Assembly: GCA_017620315.1 (NCBI GenBank)
Contig: JAFZQQ010000113.1
Coordinates: 1 to 5,384 of the forward strand
Length of the DNA: 5,384 bases
Direction: 5' to 3'
DNA from: Oscillospiraceae bacterium
Lineage (GTDB): Bacteria; Bacillota; Clostridia; Oscillospirales; Oscillospiraceae
The notes below the pieces were generated by a model. The model saw only the letters and a list, made by a program, of their open reading frames with translations. It was not told the origin of the DNA and searched no databases. The position numbers were made by a program, and so were the translations under genes. The stretch's first letter is position 1. Every line of letters starts with the position of its first letter. Shown one piece after another: positions 1-5,384 of this stretch.

Positions 1-2385
1 CAGGCGGAGGCGCGTATCCTGATGCTTGCGGCGCACCACATTCTCGCGCCGAAGGACGGAAACCCGATTATCGTTCCGACGCAGGATATGGTGCTCGGTT
101 CCTACTATCTCACGCTCGAAAGATTTGAGAACGGCGTTTCTCAGATGACCAACGACGAATTCTGGCCGCAAAACATCCCCTTTGAATTTGCCGGCAAACG
201 CTACACCCCGCTCACCGACGCCGAGAAGGCAGAGGCAAAGAAAAAAGATGTTGACGCCCACGTATATTTCAACGTGCTGACCGACGAGGAGCGCGCGTCT
301 ATCCACCTCAACGTCTACCGCGACGAGGACGAGGCCATGCTCGCCTATAACGATCACATCATCGGCGTTCATCAGCCCATCCTTGTCCGTGTGAAAAAGG
401 AACTCCCCGACGGGACGACGGCAAGCAAGATCGTCCCGGCCACAGTCGGACGCATCATCATCAACCGCAATGTTCCACAGGATCTCGGCTTGGTCGCCCG
501 CGTCGATGAAAACGGCAGGCCCACCGACAACTACTTCGATTATGAGATCACAGAGACCTGTGACAAGAAGCTGCTCGGCAAGATCGTCGACCGCGCCATA
601 AAGCGCCACAACTTCACGATCGCTTCTGAGGTGCTCGACAACATCAAGGCAACCGGTTACAGCTATTCGACCCGCGCCGCCATCACCATCTCCGTTGCGG
701 ACATGACCATTCCTGCCGAAAAGTACACTCTCATTGCAGAGACCGAAAAGCGCGTCGTCGAAATCGAAGAGCTCTTCAAAATGGGCTTCATGACCGAGGA
801 TGAGCGTTATCACCAGGTCATCAAGGAGTGGGGCAAGACGACCGAGGACGTCGCTGTTGCACTGCAGGCGAGCATGGATCGCTACAACCCGGTCAAGATG
901 ATGGCCGACTCCGGCGCCCGCGGCTCCATCAAGCAGATCCGCCAGCTCACCGGTATGCGCGGACTGATGGCTAACACCTCCGGTAAGACGATAGAGATCC
1001 CGGTCAAGGCAAACTTCCGTGAAGGCCTTTCCGTGCTGGAATACTTCACCTCCTCCCGCGGTGCCCGCAAGGGTCTTGCCGATACGGCTCTGCGTACCGC
1101 AGACTCCGGTTATCTGACCCGACGCATGGTCGACGTCTGTCAGGACGTTATCATCCGCAGCGACGACTGCGGCGCGTCCGTCGGTATCATCGCCTCCGAG
1201 ATCAGCGAAAACGGTCAGGTCATCGAGAAGTTCAGCGAGCGCATAAACGGACGTTATCCCGTGAATGATATTCTCAAGCCCGGAACGGATGAGGTGCTGA
1301 TCTCCAAGGATCACATGATGACCTCCGACGATGCGAAGCTGCTTGAGAGCTTTGATATCCACTCCGTCGAGATCCGCACGGTCCTCACCTGCAAGGCACA
1401 CAGCGGCGTCTGCGCGAAGTGCTACGGCATGAACCTTGCGACCAGCAAGCCCGTCGGCCCCGGCGAGGCGGTTGGCATCATCGCGGCTCAGTCGATCGGC
1501 GAGCCCGGTACTCAGCTCACGATGCGAACCTTCCACACCGGCGGCGTTGCCGGCGGCGATATCACCCAGGGTCTTCCTCGTGTCGAGGAGTTGTTCGAGG
1601 CGCGCCGTCCCAAGAAGATGGCGACGCTTTCCGAGATATCCGGAAAGGTGCGCTTTGAGGCGTCCCAGAAGGGCAGTCTTGTCAACATCATCGTCACCGC
1701 CGACGACGGCGAGGTCCGCAACTATGCCATTCCGCGTGCCGGCCTTCGCGTTTCCGACGGAGACACGATCGAGAAGGGCTATCAGCTCCAGTCGGGCGCT
1801 CTCAATCCCCATGATATTCTCCGCATTCGCGGCACCTCCGCCGTGCATGACTATCTCATTCAGGAGGTCCTGAAGGTCTACCGTCAGCAGGGCGTCGATA
1901 TCAACGACAAGCATATCGAGGTCATAGTACGCCAGATGATGCGCAAGGTCCGCATTGAAGACGCCGGAGACACCACGCTGCTTTCGGGCGCAATGGTCGA
2001 CCTTCTTGAGCTTGACGACGAGAACGAGAAGATTCGTGAGCGCATTGCCGCCGGTGAGGTCAACGCCGAGACCGGCGAGCCGCTGCGCGAGGCCGAAGCC
2101 ACTCAGCTTCTGATGGGTATCACGAAGGCGTCTCTTGCCACCGACTCGTGGATGTCCGCCGCCTCCTTCCAGGAGACGACAAAGGTGCTCACCGAGGCGG
2201 CAATCAAGGGCAAGATCGACCATCTTGTCGGTCTGAAGGAGAACGTCATAATCGGAAAGCTTATTCCCGCCGGCGCCGGACTTAACGCATATCGCGATTT
2301 TGCGCAGGAGATCGTTCCCGATCCCGAGAAGCCGGAGGAGCCCGATATCCTTGAGCCGCTTCGCGGTTTTACAAACGCATTGTGA
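1..2385 (+). CDS. rpoC: DNA-directed RNA polymerase subunit beta' (C-terminal part, 5' truncated by window edge)
   Basis: Largest catalytic subunit of bacterial RNA polymerase. The frame is open from base 1, so the ATG at 22 is internal; residue 1 matches about E. coli 477, just after the Mg-binding NADFDGD motif, which lies outside the window. Numbering codons from base 1: pore domain ~1-230; secondary-channel rim helices before GARGS; bridge helix ~346-380 ([20 protein letters not shown]); zinc-site cysteines C390, C464, C471, C474 with the same CX73CX6CX2C spacing as E. coli 814/888/895/898; trigger loop around MRTFH with M508, R509 and H512 intact; then [15 protein letters not shown] and the C-terminal clamp element [12 protein letters not shown]...[15 protein letters not shown]. 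There is no SI3 insertion after the trigger loop, unlike E. coli. Two oddities: Arg353 where bacteria usually have the bridge-helix His (E. coli H777), and about 52 extra residues near 42-105. It stops at TGA, directly before an intrinsic terminator. Identity is certain. Confidence 0.98.
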   Translation, partial: QAEARILMLAAHHILAPKDGNPIIVPTQDMVLGSYYLTLERFENGVSQMTNDEFWPQNIPFEFAGKRYTPLTDAEKAEAKKKDVDAHVYFNVLTDEERASIHLNVYRDEDEAMLAYNDHIIGVHQPILVRVKKELPDGTTASKIVPATVGRIIINRNVPQDLGLVARVDENGRPTDNYFDYEITETCDKKLLGKIVDRAIKRHNFTIASEVLDNIKATGYSYSTRAAITISVADMTIPAEKYTLIAETEKRVVEIEELFKMGFMTEDERYHQVIKEWGKTTEDVAVALQASMDRYNPVKMMADSGARGSIKQIRQLTGMRGLMANTSGKTIEIPVKANFREGLSVLEYFTSSRGARKGLADTALRTADSGYLTRRMVDVCQDVIIRSDDCGASVGIIASEISENGQVIEKFSERINGRYPVNDILKPGTDEVLISKDHMMTSDDAKLLESFDIHSVEIRTVLTCKAHSGVCAKCYGMNLATSKPVGPGEAVGIIAAQSIGEPGTQLTMRTFHTGGVAGGDITQGLPRVEELFEARRPKKMATLSEISGKVRFEASQKGSLVNIIVTADDGEVRNYAIPRAGLRVSDGDTIEKGYQLQSGALNPHDILRIRGTSAVHDYLIQEVLKVYRQQGVDINDKHIEVIVRQMMRKVRIEDAGDTTLLSGAMVDLLELDDENEKIRERIAAGEVNAETGEPLREAEATQLLMGITKASLATDSWMSAASFQETTKVLTEAAIKGKIDHLVGLKENVIIGKLIPAGAGLNAYRDFAQEIVPDPEKPEEPDILEPLRGFTNAL

Positions 2386-2396
2386 TCAAAAGCTTG

Positions 2397-2423
2397 AAAA
2401 AGGGCCGCAAAAGCGGCCCTTTT
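2397..2423 (+). terminator. Intrinsic terminator of rpoC
   Basis: Twelve bases after the rpoC stop there is a stem GGGCCGC (2402-2408), an AAAA loop, and GCGGCCC (2413-2419). It is flanked by an A-run on the left and TTTT (2420-2423) on the right, which add A-U pairs. This is a classic rho-independent terminator, with a rather short U-tract. It marks the end of the rpoC transcript and separates it from the next gene, which has its own promoter. Confidence 0.9.
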
Positions 2424-2476
2424 CCCATTCCGCCCAAAAAACTGTCAGGTTTTTTGCTCGCGCTTGTGTATTGTGC

Positions 2477-2506
2477 TTGACAATTCTATCTTTTGTGGGG
2501 TACAAT
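2477..2506 (+). promoter_or_regulatory. Sigma-A-type promoter for the EAL-HDOD gene
   Basis: A perfect -35 box TTGACA (2477-2482) and a -10 box TACAAT (2501-2506, five of six matching TATAAT) are separated by 18 bases. The region is AT-rich between two GC-rich genes, lies downstream of the rpoC terminator, and would give a 5' leader of roughly 35 bases ahead of the GTG start at 2549. TTGTG/TTGTA pentamers recur around it (2464, 2471, 2493, 2511, 2517) and might be regulator contacts, but that is speculative. Confidence 0.8.
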
Positions 2507-2529
2507 AATTTTGTATTTGTAGGTCTCTT

Positions 2530-2541
2530 AAAGGGGGCGGG
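2530..2541 (+). promoter_or_regulatory. Ribosome binding site that fixes the GTG start at 2549
   Basis: The purine-rich run AAAGGGGGCGGG lies 7-18 bases upstream of the GTG at 2549 and is the only Shine-Dalgarno-like element near the start of the EAL domain. The match to the anti-SD is imperfect (GGGGG rather than GGAGG). It supports starting at GTG and not at the in-frame ATG at 2300, which lies inside rpoC and upstream of the promoter. Confidence 0.65.
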
Positions 2542-2548
2542 TATAAAA

Positions 2549-3811
2549 GTGTATGCGTATATAGGGCGGCAAGCCATTTATAATACGGTATTCAACGTTG
2601 CCGGCTATGAGCTGCTTTACCGCAGAAACCAGCAGGTCGGCGCGGCTGCGTCCGGTATGGACGGAGACGAGATGACCAAGAGCGTTCTGCTCGACGCTGT
2701 CAACGTTTTCGGAATCAAACATCTCACGAACGGACTGCCCGCATACATCAATTTCACTCGCAACCTCATAATGGACGACTTTGCGTATCTCTTTGACCCC
2801 AACGAGATCATAGTCGAGGTTCCTGCGGAGGTCTTTGTTAACGACGCTCTCATCAACAAGCTCTCCGGCCTTCAGCGCGCGGGGTACAGACTTTCGCTCA
2901 ATAGCTACAGCGAGCAAAACGGCCGGTTGAAGTTCGACCAGATCATAAACTCTTTCGATGTTATCCGCGTCAATACCGGCGGAAAGAACAAGCTCCAGCT
3001 AAAGGATATGCTCCAGCGTCTCCGCTTCAGCCATGCGCAGCTCCTCGCCGAGAGGGTCGAGAACGAAGCGGAGTTTGAGATGGTGCAATCGCTCAAATTC
3101 ACGCTTTTCCAGGGCTATTTCTTTGAGCGTCCCGACACCGTGACAAAGCAGGTCACGCTGACGGAGACGCCCTATGGCAAGATGATCGTCGAGCTGATGA
3201 AGCCCTATCCCAATTTTGAGATGTGCTGCCGCATAGTGCGTGCGAATACGGTGCTTACTCACCTGTTTTTGCGGCATGTGCTGAAGGCTCGTTATCTGCG
3301 CGAAAACATCAATGCGGAGATCCGCCGCGCGATGACGATTATCGGTCTTGAGGGTCTGCGAAACTGGACTTCGGTGCAGTTCCTCAAGCAGGTCAACACC
3401 GCGAACTCCGACGAGCTGGCGCGCCGCGCGTTTCTTCGCGGCAGATTCGTTGAGAAGCTCATCCAGAATTCGGACACGATGGCGTCAAAGGAGCAGGGCT
3501 TCTTTATGGGGCTTATGAGTCTGCTGGATCAGGTCACCGGCTCCTCGTTTGAGAACATACTTGAAGAATTGAAGCTTGCGCCCGAAGCCGAGGCAGCTCT
3601 GCTCGGCACACGGGATAACGAATACTCCACCTTCCTCCAGTATGCCAAGGCATACGAACAGGCGTCCGGCGGAATGCAGTTCCCCGACATAGGCCTTTAT
3701 CTTGATGAGCGCTATGTTTCCAACCTTTATATGGAATGCATGGAGGAAACCGACCGTCTGTTCGTTGAGGAAAAGGAAAAGCCCATCCCCGTGACAAGCA
3801 CCACGATGTAA
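2549..3811 (+). CDS. EAL-HDOD signalling protein (YuxH-type) with a degenerate EAL domain
   Basis: A 420-residue cytoplasmic protein with no signal peptide or membrane segment. Residues ~3-200 are an EAL-like domain: the start YIGRQAIYN and GYELLYR (20-25) are typical of the EAL-HDOD family. Residues ~203-395 are an HDOD domain, recognised from the AMTIIGLEGLRNW helix (261-273) and the FFMGLMSLLDQVTG segment (318-330). Compared with active c-di-GMP phosphodiesterases, the DDFG pair is replaced by N118-S119, the catalytic lysine by R140 and the following acid by N141. N68, E90 and E168 remain at metal-site positions, and QGYFF (188-192) is kept. The protein is therefore probably not an active phosphodiesterase and more likely a binding or scaffold protein; its partner is unknown. 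GTG was chosen as start because it follows the promoter and a purine-rich SD and sits where family members begin. The gene is monocistronic, between its own promoter and a strong terminator. Family assignment is firm; the role is not known. Confidence 0.88.
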   Translation: MYAYIGRQAIYNTVFNVAGYELLYRRNQQVGAAASGMDGDEMTKSVLLDAVNVFGIKHLTNGLPAYINFTRNLIMDDFAYLFDPNEIIVEVPAEVFVNDALINKLSGLQRAGYRLSLNSYSEQNGRLKFDQIINSFDVIRVNTGGKNKLQLKDMLQRLRFSHAQLLAERVENEAEFEMVQSLKFTLFQGYFFERPDTVTKQVTLTETPYGKMIVELMKPYPNFEMCCRIVRANTVLTHLFLRHVLKARYLRENINAEIRRAMTIIGLEGLRNWTSVQFLKQVNTANSDELARRAFLRGRFVEKLIQNSDTMASKEQGFFMGLMSLLDQVTGSSFENILEELKLAPEAEAALLGTRDNEYSTFLQYAKAYEQASGGMQFPDIGLYLDERYVSNLYMECMEETDRLFVEEKEKPIPVTSTTM

Positions 3812-3821
3812 TTCATTTTTC

Positions 3822-3862
3822 AAAAACTATCCCGCCGATTCAAAATCGGCGGGATAGTTTTT
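3822..3862. terminator. Bidirectional intrinsic terminator between convergent genes
   Basis: A perfect inverted repeat of 18 bp: AAAAACTATCCCGCCGAT (3822-3839) pairs with its exact complement at 3845-3862, with a loop of about five bases (or 19 bp with a three-base loop). The GC core CCCGCCGAT is flanked by A5 on the left and T5 on the right, so it reads as stem plus U-tract on either strand. It lies 10 bases after the stop of the EAL-HDOD gene (+) and 5 bases after the stop of the potassium channel gene (-), and probably ends both transcripts. Confidence 0.93.
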
Positions 3863-3867
3863 GCTGT

Positions 3868-5097
3868 TTACATGGTTATTTCCCTGCTGCCGGAAACCGG
3901 AACCTTGCTGTGCAGCAGCAGTCTGTCGCCCGCACGGAGGCGTGTCGAGCCGTCCGGGATTATCGTTCGGTTCCCTCTCCTAACGGAAACGATCACGGTC
4001 TGTCGCGAGATGTCGAGGTCTCGGATGCACTGGTCGTTCCACGGGTTCTTTTCCAGCAACACAAGCTCCTTGAGCGTGATCGGCACGCTGCCCTTGAGCG
4101 GTTCCGAGCCGAGGACAACCGTGTCGTCGTCCTCAAGCACGACTTCCCCATTCGGCACAATGACCTCATTGCCGCGATGGACAGCCGTGAGTATCATCCC
4201 GTGTGGGAGCTTCAGTTCCGAAACGCGTTTCCCGACCCATGCATCCCTTGCGTCCAGACGTATTTTGATGAAATGAATGTCCTGCTCCCTTGCCATTGTC
4301 GCGCTGGTCTGCACGCGCGAATACTGTTCGACAAAACCGGCGCTGATGATACCGGTCGGGATAGCCACCATTCCGACGCCGAGGAAGGTTATCACCGTGC
4401 CGAGCAGTTTTCCAAGCGTCGTTATCGGATAAATGTCTCCATACCCTACCGTCAGCAGCGTCGATACCGACCACCAGATGCCCGAAAAGGCATTTTTGAA
4501 CACATCCGGCTGCGCCTCATGCTCCACGCTGTACATGCAAAGGCTGGAGCCGAGCATGAGCACCAACACAATGAACACCGAGGACAGCAGCTGCTGTTTT
4601 TTGCTGGTTATGACCTCAGATATCGCGTTGAGCGAGTCGTAGTACGCCGTTATTCGGAACAGGCGGAAGATGCGCACGACGCGGAACATGCGGAACGCCA
4701 CGGCGCCCGCGGGAAAAAAGAACGGCAGATAGTTCGGTAGAAAGCTCAGTAGATCCACTATACCGGAAAAAGAGAGTACATATGCCACTATGGAGCTCAG
4801 CTCGGTCTCCTTTTTATAAATATACTTCGCCGCGACTATGCGCAGTATGTAATCTATGAGAAAGCAGGCGACCGTAATACCCTCAAGCACATCGAGAAAA
4901 CCGCCGCAGGAGGCGGTAAGCTCATCGAACGTAAGCAGAAGCGACACGATCAGATTGACGATGATCGCGCCGGTTATATAAAAGTCATAACCCCGGCTGA
5001 ATATGTCGTCAGACGCGCCGATCTCCACGATCCTGGCAAGTTTTTTGCGAAACGGCTCCTTTTTGCTCTTTTTTCCGGCGGCCACGTTGTTCCCCAT
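3868..5097 (-). CDS. Voltage-gated-type potassium channel with two C-terminal TrkA_C-like domains
   Basis: A 409-residue inner-membrane protein predicted to form a tetrameric K+ channel. A basic cytoplasmic N-terminus (~1-35) is followed by S1 ~38-58, S2 ~68-90, S3 ~103-121, S4 ~133-150, S5 ~170-190, pore helix ~203-214, filter TVGYGD (216-221) and S6 ~228-254 with AIPTG (245-249). S4 carries R136, R139, R142, R145 and R148 at three-residue spacing. S2 has E72, F79 and D82 with the E-x6-F-x2-acid spacing of the Kv charge-transfer centre, and S3 has D115, so voltage sensing is plausible. The tail holds two TrkA_C-like repeats (~277-333 and ~341-397), both with an RGN...P-x-G pattern exactly 66 residues apart. 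No Rossmann GxGxxG RCK_N domain is present. Start: ATG with AAAGGAG 11 bases upstream. It lies 74 bases downstream of oadA on the same strand, with no clear promoter of its own. The ligand of the tail is unknown. Confidence 0.93.
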   Translation of the reverse strand: MGNNVAAGKKSKKEPFRKKLARIVEIGASDDIFSRGYDFYITGAIIVNLIVSLLLTFDELTASCGGFLDVLEGITVACFLIDYILRIVAAKYIYKKETELSSIVAYVLSFSGIVDLLSFLPNYLPFFFPAGAVAFRMFRVVRIFRLFRITAYYDSLNAISEVITSKKQQLLSSVFIVLVLMLGSSLCMYSVEHEAQPDVFKNAFSGIWWSVSTLLTVGYGDIYPITTLGKLLGTVITFLGVGMVAIPTGIISAGFVEQYSRVQTSATMAREQDIHFIKIRLDARDAWVGKRVSELKLPHGMILTAVHRGNEVIVPNGEVVLEDDDTVVLGSEPLKGSVPITLKELVLLEKNPWNDQCIRDLDISRQTVIVSVRRGNRTIIPDGSTRLRAGDRLLLHSKVPVSGSREITM

Positions 5098-5108
5098 GCT
5101 GAGACAAG

Positions 5109-5115
5109 CTCCTTT
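5109..5115 (-). promoter_or_regulatory. Ribosome binding site of the potassium channel gene
   Basis: On the minus strand AAAGGAG ends 11 bases before the ATG at 5097. It is a near-consensus Shine-Dalgarno sequence and confirms the chosen start, which also places a normal short basic cytoplasmic segment before S1. Confidence 0.8.
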
Positions 5116-5127
5116 GCGTAAAGATTT

Positions 5128-5156
5128 CCCCGCGGGCGGCAGCGCCGCCTGCGGGG
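5128..5156. other. GC-rich hairpin between oadA and the channel gene (possible leaky terminator or processing element)
   Basis: CCCCGC (5128-5133) pairs with GCGGGG (5151-5156) and GGCGGC (5135-5140) with GCCGCC (5144-5149), around a three-base loop. The position between the two blocks is G·U on plus-strand RNA but A·C, a mismatch, on minus-strand RNA. In the minus direction it lies 15 bases after the oadA stop, followed only by AAATCTTTAC, a poor U-tract. In the plus direction it is followed by TAATATTTTT, which looks more like a terminator. It may partly end oadA transcripts, stabilise their 3' end, or stop antisense transcription entering oadA. Structure is clear; function is uncertain. 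Confidence 0.55.
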
Positions 5157-5171
5157 TAATATTTTTGCGGC

Positions 5172-5384
5172 TCAGCCGCGGCTGATGGGAGCGACGTTGC
5201 GCTCCTGCTCGCGGTGCTCAAGCGGCTCGATGGCGCGGGGAATCGGCGGAGTCTTCAGGTTGCGCTTTTTGATGAAGTTTGGCGCGACCTGCGGGAACAG
5301 TGCAAGCGACAGAATATCCTCCTCGCTCTGAGCCAGTCCGGCATACTCCGCACGATACTTGTCAAGCTCCGGCTCAAGCAGATC
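5172..5384 (-). CDS. oadA: Oxaloacetate decarboxylase alpha / pyruvate carboxylase subunit B-type carboxyltransferase (C-terminal 70 residues, truncated by window edge)
   Basis: The minus strand is open from the window edge (5384) to a TGA at 5174-5172, giving 70 residues. The motif SEEDILSLALFPQVAPNF (residues 20-37 of the fragment) after EPELDKYRAEYAGLAQ is characteristic of the end of the PYC_OADA conserved carboxylase domain. This domain occurs in the carboxyltransferase subunit of oxaloacetate decarboxylase and of two-subunit pyruvate carboxylase, which transfer a carboxyl group between oxaloacetate/pyruvate and biotin. After it comes only a basic, proline-containing tail of about 30 residues (KKRNLKTPPIPR...). 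There is no biotinyl domain with an EAMKM motif, so the biotin carrier must be a separate protein, as in several anaerobe complexes. Codon use matches the neighbours. Whether the enzyme is the sodium-pumping type cannot be told from this end; methylmalonyl-CoA-type relatives are less likely. The symbol oadA is given on family grounds; pycB is the alternative. Confidence 0.82.
   Translation of the reverse strand, partial: DLLEPELDKYRAEYAGLAQSEEDILSLALFPQVAPNFIKKRNLKTPPIPRAIEPLEHREQERNVAPISRG

Noticed and set aside
22..24. ATG as the start of a shorter rpoC product
   Set aside because: The frame is open to base 1 and the preceding codons (QAEARIL) match beta'; the gene is simply cut by the window.
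1048..1070. First reading of the TSSRGARKG change as loss of the catalytic trigger-loop histidine
   Set aside because: Spacing to the zinc cysteines shows this segment is the bridge helix; the trigger-loop histidine is intact in MRTFH at 1522-1536.
1436..1873. Plus-strand frame of 145 codons inside rpoC
   Set aside because: Out-of-frame shadow of a highly conserved rpoC region, with Ser/Arg/Pro-rich nonsense sequence.
2436..2455. AAAAAAC / GTTTTTT inverted repeat after the rpoC terminator
   Set aside because: Only A-T pairs plus one G-C around a six-base loop; too weak to call a second terminator.
2300..2548. Upstream in-frame ATG that would extend the EAL-HDOD protein by 83 residues
   Set aside because: The extension overlaps rpoC, runs through the rpoC terminator and the promoter, has no ribosome binding site, and encodes no recognisable sequence; the family begins near the GTG at 2549.
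2528..2917. Minus-strand frame of 129 codons opposite the EAL domain, and other antisense frames up to 3823
   Set aside because: They lie fully opposite a clear domain-bearing gene, and no promoter, SD or recognisable protein is seen.
3910..4740. Long plus-strand open frame (276 codons) opposite the channel gene
   Set aside because: It mirrors codon bias of the channel gene, has no SD sequence and no family resemblance; His/Arg-rich composition is typical of antisense translation.
5009..5221. Minus-strand frame of 70 codons crossing the oadA-channel gap
   Set aside because: It runs across the oadA end, the hairpin and the true channel start in another frame; the oadA frame and the channel frame explain the same DNA better.

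Overview
The window looks like a chromosomal segment of a moderately GC-rich member of the Bacillota, most likely class Clostridia (Oscillospirales-like). The grounds are an RNA polymerase beta' chain without the gammaproteobacterial trigger-loop insertion, strong AAAGGAG-type ribosome binding sites, short intergenic gaps closed by intrinsic terminators, a GTG start, and a YuxH-type EAL/HDOD protein. The order or family is inferred only. Nothing suggests a phage, plasmid, insertion sequence or CRISPR array.

Layout. Bases 1-2385 (+) hold the C-terminal ~794 residues of rpoC (RNA polymerase beta'), cut at the left edge just after the active-site Mg motif. It ends in a GC-rich intrinsic terminator (2397-2423), so no downstream gene is transcribed with it on the sequence evidence. 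A good sigma-A-type promoter (2477-2506) follows and drives a single gene (2549-3811, +). That gene encodes a 420-residue EAL-HDOD protein that starts at GTG, and its EAL half has lost most catalytic residues. A perfect, symmetrical hairpin (3822-3862) ends this gene and also the convergent gene on the other strand.

On the minus strand, 5097-3868 encodes a 409-residue voltage-gated-type potassium channel. It has six transmembrane segments, an S4 with five regularly spaced arginines, a TVGYGD filter, and a cytoplasmic tail made of two TrkA_C-like repeats. Upstream of it, entering from the right edge, is the last 70 codons of an oadA/pycB-type carboxyltransferase (5384-5172, -). This gene has no start codon inside the window and is easily missed. 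The 74-base gap between it and the channel contains a GC-rich hairpin but no convincing promoter, so the two may be co-transcribed with partial termination between them.

The genes do not form one pathway: a transcription core gene, a signalling scaffold, an ion channel and a biotin-dependent carboxyltransferase. The points most worth checking are (1) a His-to-Arg change in the bridge helix of beta' and a ~52-residue insertion in its pore domain; (2) the catalytically degenerate EAL domain; (3) the channel's paired TrkA_C domains without a nucleotide-binding RCK_N domain, next to a carboxyltransferase of a type often found in sodium-pumping complexes. I did not see a clearly undescribed multi-gene system here.
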